Assembly: GCF_905220975.1 (NCBI RefSeq)
Contig: NZ_CAJNBK010000042.1
Location: forward strand, 1 to 39,020
Origin: Paraburkholderia haematera
GTDB taxonomy: Bacteria > Pseudomonadota > Gammaproteobacteria > Burkholderiales > Burkholderiaceae
DNA length: 39,020 nt
Direction of reading: 5' to 3'
Shown here: positions 32,410 to 39,020 of the stretch, in pieces
Numbering within the stretch: the first letter of the stretch is position 1
Layout of the letters: each line of letters starts with the position of its first letter
Notes under the pieces: model-generated
Databases searched by the model: none
What the model was told of the DNA's origin: nothing
The model's input: the letters and a program-made list of their open reading frames with translations, nothing else
Program-made: the position numbers and the translations under genes

Positions 32410-33855
32410 ATGGAACACGCCAAACAGTTTTACATCGACGGCCAATGGGTCGAACCGCAAGACTCGGCCAAACCGGCCGGCGCTGCCACGCTCGACGTGA
32501 TCGATCCGTCCACGGCCACCGCGTTCGCGCAGATTTCGTTGGGCAGCGCGGCCGATGTCGACCGCGCCGTGGCCGCGGCGAAGCGTGCCTTTCCCGCCTA
32601 CAGCGAGACGACGATCGCGCAACGAATCGATCTGCTGCAAGCGATCCTCGACGTCTACCGCAAGCGCTACGACGACATGGTGCATGCGATCAGCCGTGAG
32701 ATGGGTGCACCGCTGCAATATGCGAACGACGCGCAGGCGTGGACCGGCGTCGCGCATCTCGAGACGATGATCCGCACGCTCGATACGTTCGAATTCGAGT
32801 GCGTGAAGAACAGCATTCTGATCCGTAAGGAAGCGGTCGGCGTGTGCGGACTGATTACGCCGTGGAACTGGCCGGCTTTGCAGATCGCCACCAAGGTCGT
32901 GCCCGCGCTCGCGGCCGGCTGCACGATGGTGCTCAAACCCTCGGAGCTGGCGCCGCTTTCCGGCATCATCTTCGCCGAGATCCTCGACGAAGCGGGCGTG
33001 CCGGCCGGCGTGTTCAACCTCGTCAACGGCGAAGGGGCAACGGTGGGCGAGGCGATGTCGCGTCATCCGGACATCGACATGATGTCGTTCACCGGTTCGA
33101 CGCGTGCGGGCGTGCAGGTCGCCAAGGCCGCGGCGGATACGGTCAAGCGCGTGCATCAGGAGCTGGGCGGCAAATCGGCCAACCTGATTCTCGAAGATGC
33201 CGATCTGAAGCAGGCGGTGATGCGCGGCACGCGTGCGTGTTTCGACAACAGCGGCCAGTCGTGCGATGCGCCCACCCGCATGTTCGTGCCGCGCGCACGT
33301 TTGGACGAGGCATTGGCGTACGCGAAGGAGGCGGCCGAAGCGCTGGTTGTCGGTCCCGCGGATGCCAAGGGTATCGATCTTGGGCCTGTCATCAGCGAGC
33401 AGCAGTTCGACAAGATCCAGCGGCTGATCGGCGTGGGCATCGAAGAGGGCGCGACGCTGGTGGCCGGCGGCCCGGGCCGTCCTGAAGGATTGAAGGAGGG
33501 TTACTTCGTACGCCCAACGGTATTCGGCAATGTCACGCCGAACATGACGATCGCGCGCGAAGAGATTTTCGGGCCGGTGCTGTCGATTCTCGGCTACGAC
33601 TCCGAAGACCAGGCGATCGCGATGGCCAACGATAGTCTCTATGGCCTCGCGGGCTATGTGCAGTCCGCGTCGATCGAGCATGCGCATGCCGTGGCGAAGC
33701 GTCTTCGTACCGGCACGATCTATCTGAACTACGCGGACTACAACCCCGATGCGCCGTTCGGCGGCTTCAAGCAATCGGGCAATGGCCGCGAGTACGGCGA
33801 GTTCGGTCTCGAGGATTTTCTGGAGATCAAGGGCGTGGTCGGCTACGCGGATTGA
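32410..33855 (+). CDS. NAD(P)-dependent aldehyde dehydrogenase
   Basis: 481 residues; the start at 32410 has AAGGA 9 bases upstream, and ATG 32392 is an alternative. Active-site residues are in place: N153 in ITPWNWP, E251 in ELGGKSANL and the nucleophile C285 in NSGQSCDAPTR. The C-terminal EEIFGPVLSI and NYADYNPDAPFGGFKQSGNGRE are typical. It oxidises an aldehyde to an acid. Given the upstream FAD amine oxidase, it may complete the conversion of an amine-derived aldehyde, as PuuC does in putrescine breakdown. The actual substrate is unproven. Confidence 0.9.
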   Translation: MEHAKQFYIDGQWVEPQDSAKPAGAATLDVIDPSTATAFAQISLGSAADVDRAVAAAKRAFPAYSETTIAQRIDLLQAILDVYRKRYDDMVHAISREMGAPLQYANDAQAWTGVAHLETMIRTLDTFEFECVKNSILIRKEAVGVCGLITPWNWPALQIATKVVPALAAGCTMVLKPSELAPLSGIIFAEILDEAGVPAGVFNLVNGEGATVGEAMSRHPDIDMMSFTGSTRAGVQVAKAAADTVKRVHQELGGKSANLILEDADLKQAVMRGTRACFDNSGQSCDAPTRMFVPRARLDEALAYAKEAAEALVVGPADAKGIDLGPVISEQQFDKIQRLIGVGIEEGATLVAGGPGRPEGLKEGYFVRPTVFGNVTPNMTIAREEIFGPVLSILGYDSEDQAIAMANDSLYGLAGYVQSASIEHAHAVAKRLRTGTIYLNYADYNPDAPFGGFKQSGNGREYGEFGLEDFLEIKGVVGYAD

Positions 33856-33978
33856 GGCATGCGTCGTGCTGCGTCAGATCACCGTGACCGCAGCTTTCCG
33901 ATGGCCGTTCCGGATCGGTGGGCGCCTGTTGAGGGCGTCTATAATCCTCTCCGGAATTCGCCATCGGACCTTCAACCT

Positions 33979-34437
33979 GTGAAAACAACTATTGCTATTG
34001 CGCTTGCCGCGCTTGCCCTGAGTGGCTGCATGTCCGCCGAAAAGGAAGAGGCGCAGGCGCGTGACTTCACCCGCTCCGAGAACCTGCTCGATGCCGCGCA
34101 GCGCAACGCCGCTATTGCGTGCACGGATCAGGCGCAATGCGACAAGGCCTGGTCGCTCACAAAAGACTACGTGGCCGCGCACTCTTACACCTCGATCGTC
34201 CGTGCGGACGCGGCAGGGATCGAGACCGACGTTCCGAGCCGTTCGGGGCATGCGGTTTATTCGGCCACACGCGTGGCCAAGGGCGGCGGGGCGACGATCA
34301 CGCTGTATGCGCAGTGCCGTGGCATGTATGGCCAGGATCGCGCGATGGGCGCTGACTATGACGATTGCGTCAAGCAGATCGGTCCGACGCAAAACGGCTT
34401 CGTGCCGTTTTTGCACCAGCATTTATCCAGCCAGTAG
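33979..34437 (+). CDS. Small lipoprotein of unknown function
   Basis: 152 residues from a GTG start. A hydrophobic signal ends in a lipobox (LALSGC), so it is probably lipid-modified. The mature part contains paired cysteines (CTDQAQC, later CRGMYGQD and DDCVKQIG) that could form disulfides. Starts further upstream would place the lipobox too far in. It follows the aldehyde dehydrogenase gene by 123 bases. I recognise no family with confidence. Confidence 0.7.
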   Translation: MKTTIAIALAALALSGCMSAEKEEAQARDFTRSENLLDAAQRNAAIACTDQAQCDKAWSLTKDYVAAHSYTSIVRADAAGIETDVPSRSGHAVYSATRVAKGGGATITLYAQCRGMYGQDRAMGADYDDCVKQIGPTQNGFVPFLHQHLSSQ

Positions 34438-34501
34438 CGAGTGGTCATTCAGGCCGACGTGCACCTGTGACGCCGCTCAACGACGCCATCCGGCCACGCC
34501 G

Positions 34502-35452
34502 CTACAACAGCAGTTCGATTGAATGAAAGAGGCGGCGCAGTTCGGGGTCTTGCGAGCGCGCGCCTTCGTCGATCACTTCGCGCAAACAGTCGAGAAAACA
34601 CGTGGCCGCCGGACTGGTCGGTGCGCCGCGCCGCGACGTGATGCTGACGATGGTTTCATCCACCGTTTCGCGCAAGGGCAGCGCCCATAGATTTTCCTTC
34701 GCGGTGATCACCTCGACGAGCGGCCACGGAAAAATGCTGAGCATGTCCGTCTGGGCGAGCAGGCCGAGCACGACGGCGAGCGAGTGCGCGAGGTGGATCG
34801 TGTGCGGCACCCTCATGCCGCGATTGCGGAACACGTTGTCCGAGATCGTCTCGCGGCTCGCGGGATCCCAGTTCAATATCCATTCAGCGTCTTCGAGTTC
34901 GAGCAGCGTGCGGCAACCGGCTTTAGGATGATCGCGGCGCGCGACCACGGCCGAATGCGTCGAAAACAGCGGTACGTTGTGAAACTCCGATTGCGGCGAA
35001 GCAGGCGGTGGCCGACCAATCGAAAAATCGAGGCTGCCGTCACGCAAGCGCGGTTGCACGACCCCCAACAGACCCTCGAAGAATTCCAGTTGGACTTCCG
35101 GCATGCGCTGGCGGAACCGCTGCACCGTGGGTGGCAGAAACGTCAGCGCCACCCACGGCGTGACGCCGATCGACAGTTTGCCGGCCGCCGCGCCACGCAT
35201 CGCCTCGATCTCCGCTTGCGCACGTTGCAACTGGCCGAGCACCAGCCGGGCATGCACGACCAGCGCGCTGCCGAACTCCGTGAACGCGACGCCGCTCGCG
35301 CCACGCACCAGCAGTGGCGCGTGCAAATCGGCCTCCAGTTCGCGCATGGCCTTGGTGACGGCGGCCGGTGAAAGGTCGAGCGAACGGGCAGCAGCACGGA
35401 TACTGCCGGTATCCGCAATGGCCGCTAAGGTGCTGAGTTGATGCAGTTTCAT
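34502..35452 (-). CDS. LysR-family regulator
   Basis: 316 residues from ATG 35452 (MKLHQLSTLAAIADTGSIRA). The N-terminal helix-turn-helix (ARSLDLSPAAVTKAMRELEA) is followed by an effector domain (GKLSIGVTPWVALTFLPPTV). It is divergent from the M20 amidohydrolase gene, which it most likely controls with the linked transporter. A dyad lies between them at 35475-35489. Confidence 0.87.
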   Translation of the reverse strand: MKLHQLSTLAAIADTGSIRAAARSLDLSPAAVTKAMRELEADLHAPLLVRGASGVAFTEFGSALVVHARLVLGQLQRAQAEIEAMRGAAAGKLSIGVTPWVALTFLPPTVQRFRQRMPEVQLEFFEGLLGVVQPRLRDGSLDFSIGRPPPASPQSEFHNVPLFSTHSAVVARRDHPKAGCRTLLELEDAEWILNWDPASRETISDNVFRNRGMRVPHTIHLAHSLAVVLGLLAQTDMLSIFPWPLVEVITAKENLWALPLRETVDETIVSITSRRGAPTSPAATCFLDCLREVIDEGARSQDPELRRLFHSIELLL

Positions 35453-35474
35453 CTGGAAAACCCGTAGAAGGGTG

Positions 35475-35489
35475 GCAACCATTGGTTGC
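35475..35489. promoter_or_regulatory. Perfect dyad between the LysR and amidohydrolase genes
   Basis: GCAACCA-T-TGGTTGC is a perfect inverted repeat with a one-base centre, 23 bases before the LysR gene and about 80 before the amidohydrolase start. This is a likely operator for the LysR regulator. Confidence 0.5.
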
Positions 35490-35570
35490 TGCCGCGACGA
35501 TTCTACGCCTGTCGCCGGTAAATCGACGTCGTTATGCTTGGCTCACGCTTTCATAGACGGAGACGACATC

Positions 35571-36743
35571 GTGAACACCATGGCCATCCCGGCGGGCATC
35601 GCCGAACTCGAAGACGAAATGATCGCGCTGCGCCGACGCATCCACGCGCAGCCCGAACTGGCTTACGAAGAGTTCGCCACCGGCGATCTGGTCGCCGAGC
35701 GCCTGCAGGCGTGGGGCTACACGGTACATCGCGGGATGGGGCAAACGGGTGTTGTAGGGCAACTGAAAGTTGGCAGCGGTACGCGCAAACTCGGCCTGCG
35801 CGCCGACATGGACGCGTTGCCGATCCACGAGACCACCGGTCTGCCGTATGCGAGCACGGTGCCCGGCAAGATGCACGCATGCGGCCACGACGGCCACACG
35901 GCGATGCTGCTGGCCGCCGCCAAGCACCTTGCCCAGGAAAAAAGTTTCGACGGCACGTTGAACCTGATTTTTCAGCCTGCAGAAGAAGGTCAGGCCGGCG
36001 CGAAAAAAATGCTCGAAGACGGCCTGTTCGACACATTCCCGTGCGACGCGGTCTTCGCGATGCACAACATGCCCGGTTTTCCGACTGGCAAGTTCGGCTT
36101 CATGCCCGGTTCGTTCATGGCGTCGTCCGATACGGTGATCATCAAGGTGACCGGCCGCGGCGGTCATGGCGCGGTGCCGCACAAGGCGGTCGATCCGGTG
36201 GTGGTGTGCGCGCAGATCGTGCTGGCGCTGCAGTCGATCGTGTCGCGCAACATTGCGCCGCTCGACATGGCGATCATCACGGTCGGCGCGATTCACGCCG
36301 GTGAAGCGCCGAACGTGATTCCTGAAACGGCGGAGATGCGCCTGTCCGTGCGGGCGCTGAAGCCTGAAGTTCGCAACTATTTGCAGGAGCGCATCACGGC
36401 GGTCGCCTGCGGGCAGGCGGCGGTGTTCGGCGCGCGGGCGCACGTGGACTATCAACGCCGTTACCCGGTGCTCGTCAACGATGCGCAAATGACCGGTCTC
36501 GCACGGCAGGTCGCGCTCGACTGGCTGGGTGAAGACGGTTTGATCGCCGAGATGCAACCGTTGACCGGCAGCGAAGACTTCGCGTTCCTGCTGGAGCGTT
36601 GCCCGGGCAGCTACCTGATCATCGGCAATGGCGACGGCGAGGGCGGTTGCATGGTTCATAACCCGGGTTACGACTTCAACGACGACTGCCTCGCAACCGG
36701 CGCGGCCTACTGGGTGCGACTGGCGCAGACCTTCCTCGTCTGA
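35571..36743 (+). CDS. M20-family amidohydrolase (hippurate hydrolase-like)
   Basis: 390 residues from a GTG with GGAG 8 bases upstream; ATG 35580 is an alternative three codons in. Metal ligands are visible: H106, D107 and H109 region in MHACGHDGHTAML, E138-E139 in FQPAEEGQAG, then GRGGHGAVPH and, near the end, GSEDFAFLLE. The enzyme class removes an N-acyl group from amino acids (hippurate, N-acetyl amino acids). The next gene encodes a metabolite:proton symporter, suggesting an import-and-hydrolyse unit. The exact substrate is unknown. Confidence 0.9.
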   Translation: MNTMAIPAGIAELEDEMIALRRRIHAQPELAYEEFATGDLVAERLQAWGYTVHRGMGQTGVVGQLKVGSGTRKLGLRADMDALPIHETTGLPYASTVPGKMHACGHDGHTAMLLAAAKHLAQEKSFDGTLNLIFQPAEEGQAGAKKMLEDGLFDTFPCDAVFAMHNMPGFPTGKFGFMPGSFMASSDTVIIKVTGRGGHGAVPHKAVDPVVVCAQIVLALQSIVSRNIAPLDMAIITVGAIHAGEAPNVIPETAEMRLSVRALKPEVRNYLQERITAVACGQAAVFGARAHVDYQRRYPVLVNDAQMTGLARQVALDWLGEDGLIAEMQPLTGSEDFAFLLERCPGSYLIIGNGDGEGGCMVHNPGYDFNDDCLATGAAYWVRLAQTFLV

Positions 36744-36805
36744 GGCTGGCTAGAAATTTGCCAAAGCGGCCGCAGAGCCGCGAATCGCGAATCGGCAGGT
36801 GACAC

Positions 36806-38173
36806 ATGGAGACACAGATGGATTATTCCGCTACACCGCAACCCGCAGGCACCGACACGCTGAATCTCGCTGACGCGTCGTCCATGCAGCCCGCCAAACG
36901 CACGAGCCACGCGAAAGCGATTGCCGCGATCACACTCGGCAACGGCCTCGAATTTTTCGACTTCACGATTTATAGCTTCTTCGCGACGATCATCGGCAAG
37001 CTGTACTTTCCGGTGGAAGGGCAGCTTGCGCAACTGATGCTGGCGGCCGGTACTTTCGGCGTGGGCTTCATCATGCGGCCGGTGGGCGGCATTATTCTCG
37101 GCGCGTATGCCGATCGTGCCGGCCGCAAGGCCGCGATGAGTCTCACGCTGTGGATGATGACGCTCGGCTCGGCGATCATCGCGTTCGCGCCGACCTATGC
37201 GGCGATTGGCATCGCCGCGCCGATGCTGATCATTCTTGCGCGATTGATTCAGGGATTCGCGCTGGGCGGCGAGGTTGGCGCATCGACCTCGTTGCTGCTT
37301 GAGTATGGTAGCGACAAGACGCGCGGATTTTATGGAAGCTGGCAGTTCGTGAGTCAGGGGTTGAACACCGTATGCGGCTCGCTGCTGGGTGTCGCGCTGG
37401 CGGCGGGGCTGTCCACTGCCGCGCTGGAGAGTTGGGGTTGGCGTGTGCCGTTTGTGATCGGCATGGCGATGGGGCCGATTGGTATTTATATCCGGCGGCA
37501 TCTGAATGAAACCTTGCCGGGTGTGGAAGACGGTACTGTTTCGGCGGCGCAGGCGCCGGATGCGCAGCCGGTTCGCAAGTTGTTTCGCGAGCATTCGCGT
37601 GTGATTACGACGGGTGTGTTGACGACGATTGGCGGCACGGCGGCGAACTATATCGTGCTGTTTTATCTGTCTACTTACGCGATCCGGATTTTGCATTTGC
37701 CGATGTCGTCGGCGCTGTGGGCCGCGTGGACCGCGGCGATTGTGACGGTGATTTGCTCGCCAATTGCGGGATCATTATCCGATCGGGTGGGGCGCAAGCG
37801 TGTTTTGTGGATTTCGCGCGTGATGCTGATTGTTGCCGTGTATCCGGCTTTCATGATTATCAATGCTTCGCCTACGGTGCCTGTGTTGTTGTCGGTGGTT
37901 GCTGTGCTGGCGGTGTTTGTCGCTTTTACGGCCGTGCCTAATATCGTCATGCTGCCTGAGTTGTTTCCGCGCAAGATTCGCGCTACTGGGATGTCGATTG
38001 TTTATTGTTTAGGGGTCTCGATTTTTGGTGGGTTTGCGCAGTTTTTTGCTACCTGGTTGATTCAGATTTCTGGGAGCAATCTAGCGCCTGCCTGGTATTT
38101 GATCGGGTGTGGGGTTGTGTCGTTGTTGCCGTTGCCGTTTATGCGGGAGACGGCTGGGAAGGCCATAGATTAA
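36806..38173 (+). CDS. MFS transporter, metabolite:proton symporter (MHS) family
   Basis: 455 residues with about twelve membrane helices. ITLGNGLEFFDFTIYSFFA at the N-terminus, GAYADRAGRKAAM in the loop after helix 2, and LARLIQGFALGGEVGAS are hallmarks of the MHS branch (relatives carry citrate, dicarboxylates, benzoates or osmolytes). The start has AGGTG upstream; ATG 36818 is also possible. It follows the amidohydrolase gene by 62 bases and is probably co-transcribed. From about 37300 onward the coding strand becomes steadily richer in G and T, with unusual third positions; this runs up to the repeat element downstream. Confidence 0.88.
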   Translation: METQMDYSATPQPAGTDTLNLADASSMQPAKRTSHAKAIAAITLGNGLEFFDFTIYSFFATIIGKLYFPVEGQLAQLMLAAGTFGVGFIMRPVGGIILGAYADRAGRKAAMSLTLWMMTLGSAIIAFAPTYAAIGIAAPMLIILARLIQGFALGGEVGASTSLLLEYGSDKTRGFYGSWQFVSQGLNTVCGSLLGVALAAGLSTAALESWGWRVPFVIGMAMGPIGIYIRRHLNETLPGVEDGTVSAAQAPDAQPVRKLFREHSRVITTGVLTTIGGTAANYIVLFYLSTYAIRILHLPMSSALWAAWTAAIVTVICSPIAGSLSDRVGRKRVLWISRVMLIVAVYPAFMIINASPTVPVLLSVVAVLAVFVAFTAVPNIVMLPELFPRKIRATGMSIVYCLGVSIFGGFAQFFATWLIQISGSNLAPAWYLIGCGVVSLLPLPFMRETAGKAID

Positions 38174-38484
38174 GGCCTGCGGCGGCTTTCTTTTTGGGTT
38201 TGGCCTTTTCTTGATTTGTTAGTGGTCTATTAGCGTTCCCCCTGTGCGGGGGGGCACCTACTTTTCTTTGCCTGCCGCAAAGAAAAGTAGGCAAAAGAAA
38301 GCGGCTCAAACCGCTAGCTTATAAGCGGGTCCCCCGCGCAGCCACGGTAGTGGTGCATCTGGAATCTGTGTTCTCGCACATCCCACCTCGGTGACAAGGC
38401 AGTCATACATCCGGCGGCGCTGCGCGCGCCGAAGCGCATTTTATAAAACCGATCGCTGCGTTTTCGCGCTCACGCCTTTTTCGC

Positions 38485-38540
38485 CCCTACACCCTACACC
38501 CTACACCCTACACCCTACACCCTACACCCTACACCCTACG
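38485..38540 (+). repeat. Eight-copy 7-bp tandem array (CCCTACA)
   Basis: Eight units of CCCTACA occupy 38485-38540, the last ending in G. The array is absent from copy 1 of the element at 87-833. It resembles a telomere motif only by chance. Confidence 0.92.
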
Positions 38541-38612
38541 CCCGGATGCCCGGATGCCCGGATGCCCGGATGCCCGGATGCCCGGATGCCCGGATGCCCG
38601 GATGCCCGGATG
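38541..38612 (+). repeat. Nine-copy 8-bp tandem array (CCCGGATG)
   Basis: Nine perfect CCCGGATG units directly follow the 7-bp array. The reverse complement (CATCCGGG) differs by one base from CATCTGGG, the phase-shifted unit of the three-copy array in the other element (417-440), indicating the same locus with a different repeat count. Confidence 0.92.
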
Positions 38613-38909
38613 CATAATTCGAAGTACGAACTTTTATCTGTGTGGGTTGGTGCGACTTGCTGGCGGGTTGGAGTGAAGCGACGTTATTTACAAAGCGCGG
38701 CCGTATTTGCGCATTGGGCGTTTCGCCGAGGCGAAGCTGATGGCCCCCACAGCGCCCAACCGAAGCCCGAGGTTTCCCACGCAGACCCATCCGCAACGCA
38801 CGTAGTGCGGAGTGGGAGCTGATGAGTGCATTGTCACTAGCGCGGAATGTGCGAGGGCACGGATTCCAGATGCACCACTACCGTGGCTGCGCGGGGGACC
38901 CGCTTAAGA

Positions 38910-39020
38910 GGGGGTGTCCCGAATTTTGTGTAAACGGGTTTGTGTTTAACCCGGCACGAGCCGTTCTTCGAACTGGATGGTGAAGCGGTTCAGGGCTGCT
39001 TTCCAGTCCCGGATCGGCAT
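38910..39020 (-). mobile_element. End of an IS256-family insertion sequence, truncated by the window edge
   Basis: The terminal sequence GGGGTGTCCCGAATTTTGTG at 38911-38930 resembles IS256-family inverted ends. Immediately inside, on the minus strand, is the C-terminus of a transposase. The junction interrupts the right terminal repeat of the second repeat element. The rest lies outside the window, so target duplication cannot be checked. Confidence 0.75.
38946..39020 (-). CDS. IS256-family transposase, C-terminal end only
   Basis: The last 24 codons before a TAA stop read MPIRDWKAALNRFTIQFEER then a short LVPG tail. WKAALNRFTI at the C-terminus is characteristic of IS256-family DDE transposases. 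The methionine at the window edge is not a start; the gene continues beyond. Whether the full gene is intact cannot be judged. Confidence 0.75.
   Translation of the reverse strand: MPIRDWKAALNRFTIQFEERLVPG

Larger units (their letters stand above)
38195..38909. repeat. Non-coding repeat element, copy 2, inverted relative to copy 1 and truncated
   Basis: The left end contains AGTGGTCTATTAGCG (from 38220), the CTACTTTTCTTTGC palindrome (about 38258-38290) and the terminal repeat from 38285. Inside, the order of blocks is the reverse of copy 1: the AAACCGATCGCTGCG block comes first, and the CATAATTCGAAGTACGAAC and CGCATTGGGCGTTTCGCC blocks come later. The right terminal repeat is recognisable (TTCCAGATGCACCACTACCG, 38861-38880) but stops at about 38909, where the IS256-type end begins. 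Confidence 0.75.

Noticed and set aside
32311..33774. Long minus-strand reading frame opposite the aldehyde dehydrogenase gene
   Set aside because: The plus strand has all aldehyde dehydrogenase active-site residues; the reverse frame is Arg/His-rich with no recognisable domain.
38485..38540. Telomere-like CCCTACA array as a chromosome end
   Set aside because: Only eight units, located inside an interspersed repeat and followed by ordinary DNA and an insertion sequence; a chance resemblance.
38485..38612. CRISPR array
   Set aside because: The units are 7-8 bp and contiguous without spacers, and no cas genes are present.
38391..38822. Reading frame with repeated His-Pro-Thr and Pro-Asp-Ala-Arg peptides
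   Set aside because: The peptide repeats are translations of the 7-bp and 8-bp tandem arrays in a non-coding element; there is no ribosome site or family likeness.

Overview
The window is about 39 kb of high-GC proteobacterial DNA. DUF4148 proteins, a CusRS-type two-component pair, an ArgO/ArgP pair and the overall gene style point to Burkholderiaceae, most likely a Paraburkholderia chromosome. This assignment is made from gene content only, not from a database search.

Layout. (1) Positions 87-833 hold a non-coding repeat element with terminal inverted repeats of about 115 bp. A second, inverted and damaged copy lies at about 38195-38909, where the end of an IS256-family insertion sequence interrupts it. 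(2) A long, partly AT-rich leader (834-1557) precedes an eleven-gene exopolysaccharide operon (1558-17509). (3) An argO-type exporter and its divergent argP-type regulator follow (17581-19189). (4) A SulP anion transporter lies downstream of a beta-carbonic anhydrase (19212-21420). (5) A CusRS-like system (21864-24049) is bracketed by two DUF4148 genes whose upstream regions carry copper-box-like sites. (6) A type II NADH dehydrogenase diverges from a LysR regulator (25707-28251). (7) A catabolic cluster follows: NCS1 permease, FAD oxidoreductase, cupin and aldehyde dehydrogenase (28521-33855), then a small lipoprotein. (8) A LysR regulator diverges from an M20 amidohydrolase and an MHS-family transporter (34502-38173).

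The most interesting content is the operon at 1558-17509. Its core matches the E. coli Nfr exopolysaccharide machinery: WecB (UDP-ManNAc supply), NfrB (GT2 synthase with MshEN cyclic-di-GMP modules), NfrA (outer-membrane TPR/barrel protein) and a YbcH-like lipoprotein. A BcsB-like periplasmic partner has been added, with an alginate-type modification set (AlgF, two AlgJ/AlgX-like SGNH proteins, an AlgI-like MBOAT) and a DltA/DltC pair that activates an amino acid, probably D-alanine. Read together, the genes predict a cyclic-di-GMP-controlled, possibly ManNAc-containing surface polymer decorated in the periplasm with D-alanyl and/or acetyl esters. I infer this combination from the order and motifs of the genes. 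The polymer and its decoration are not demonstrated.

The remaining genes look like ordinary chromosomal metabolism and transport. Two large-scale signals stand apart from the genes: the inverted pair of repeat elements bounding about 37 kb, and a strand-specific base skew (C/A-rich beside one copy, G/T-rich beside the other) that has the same polarity relative to each element.
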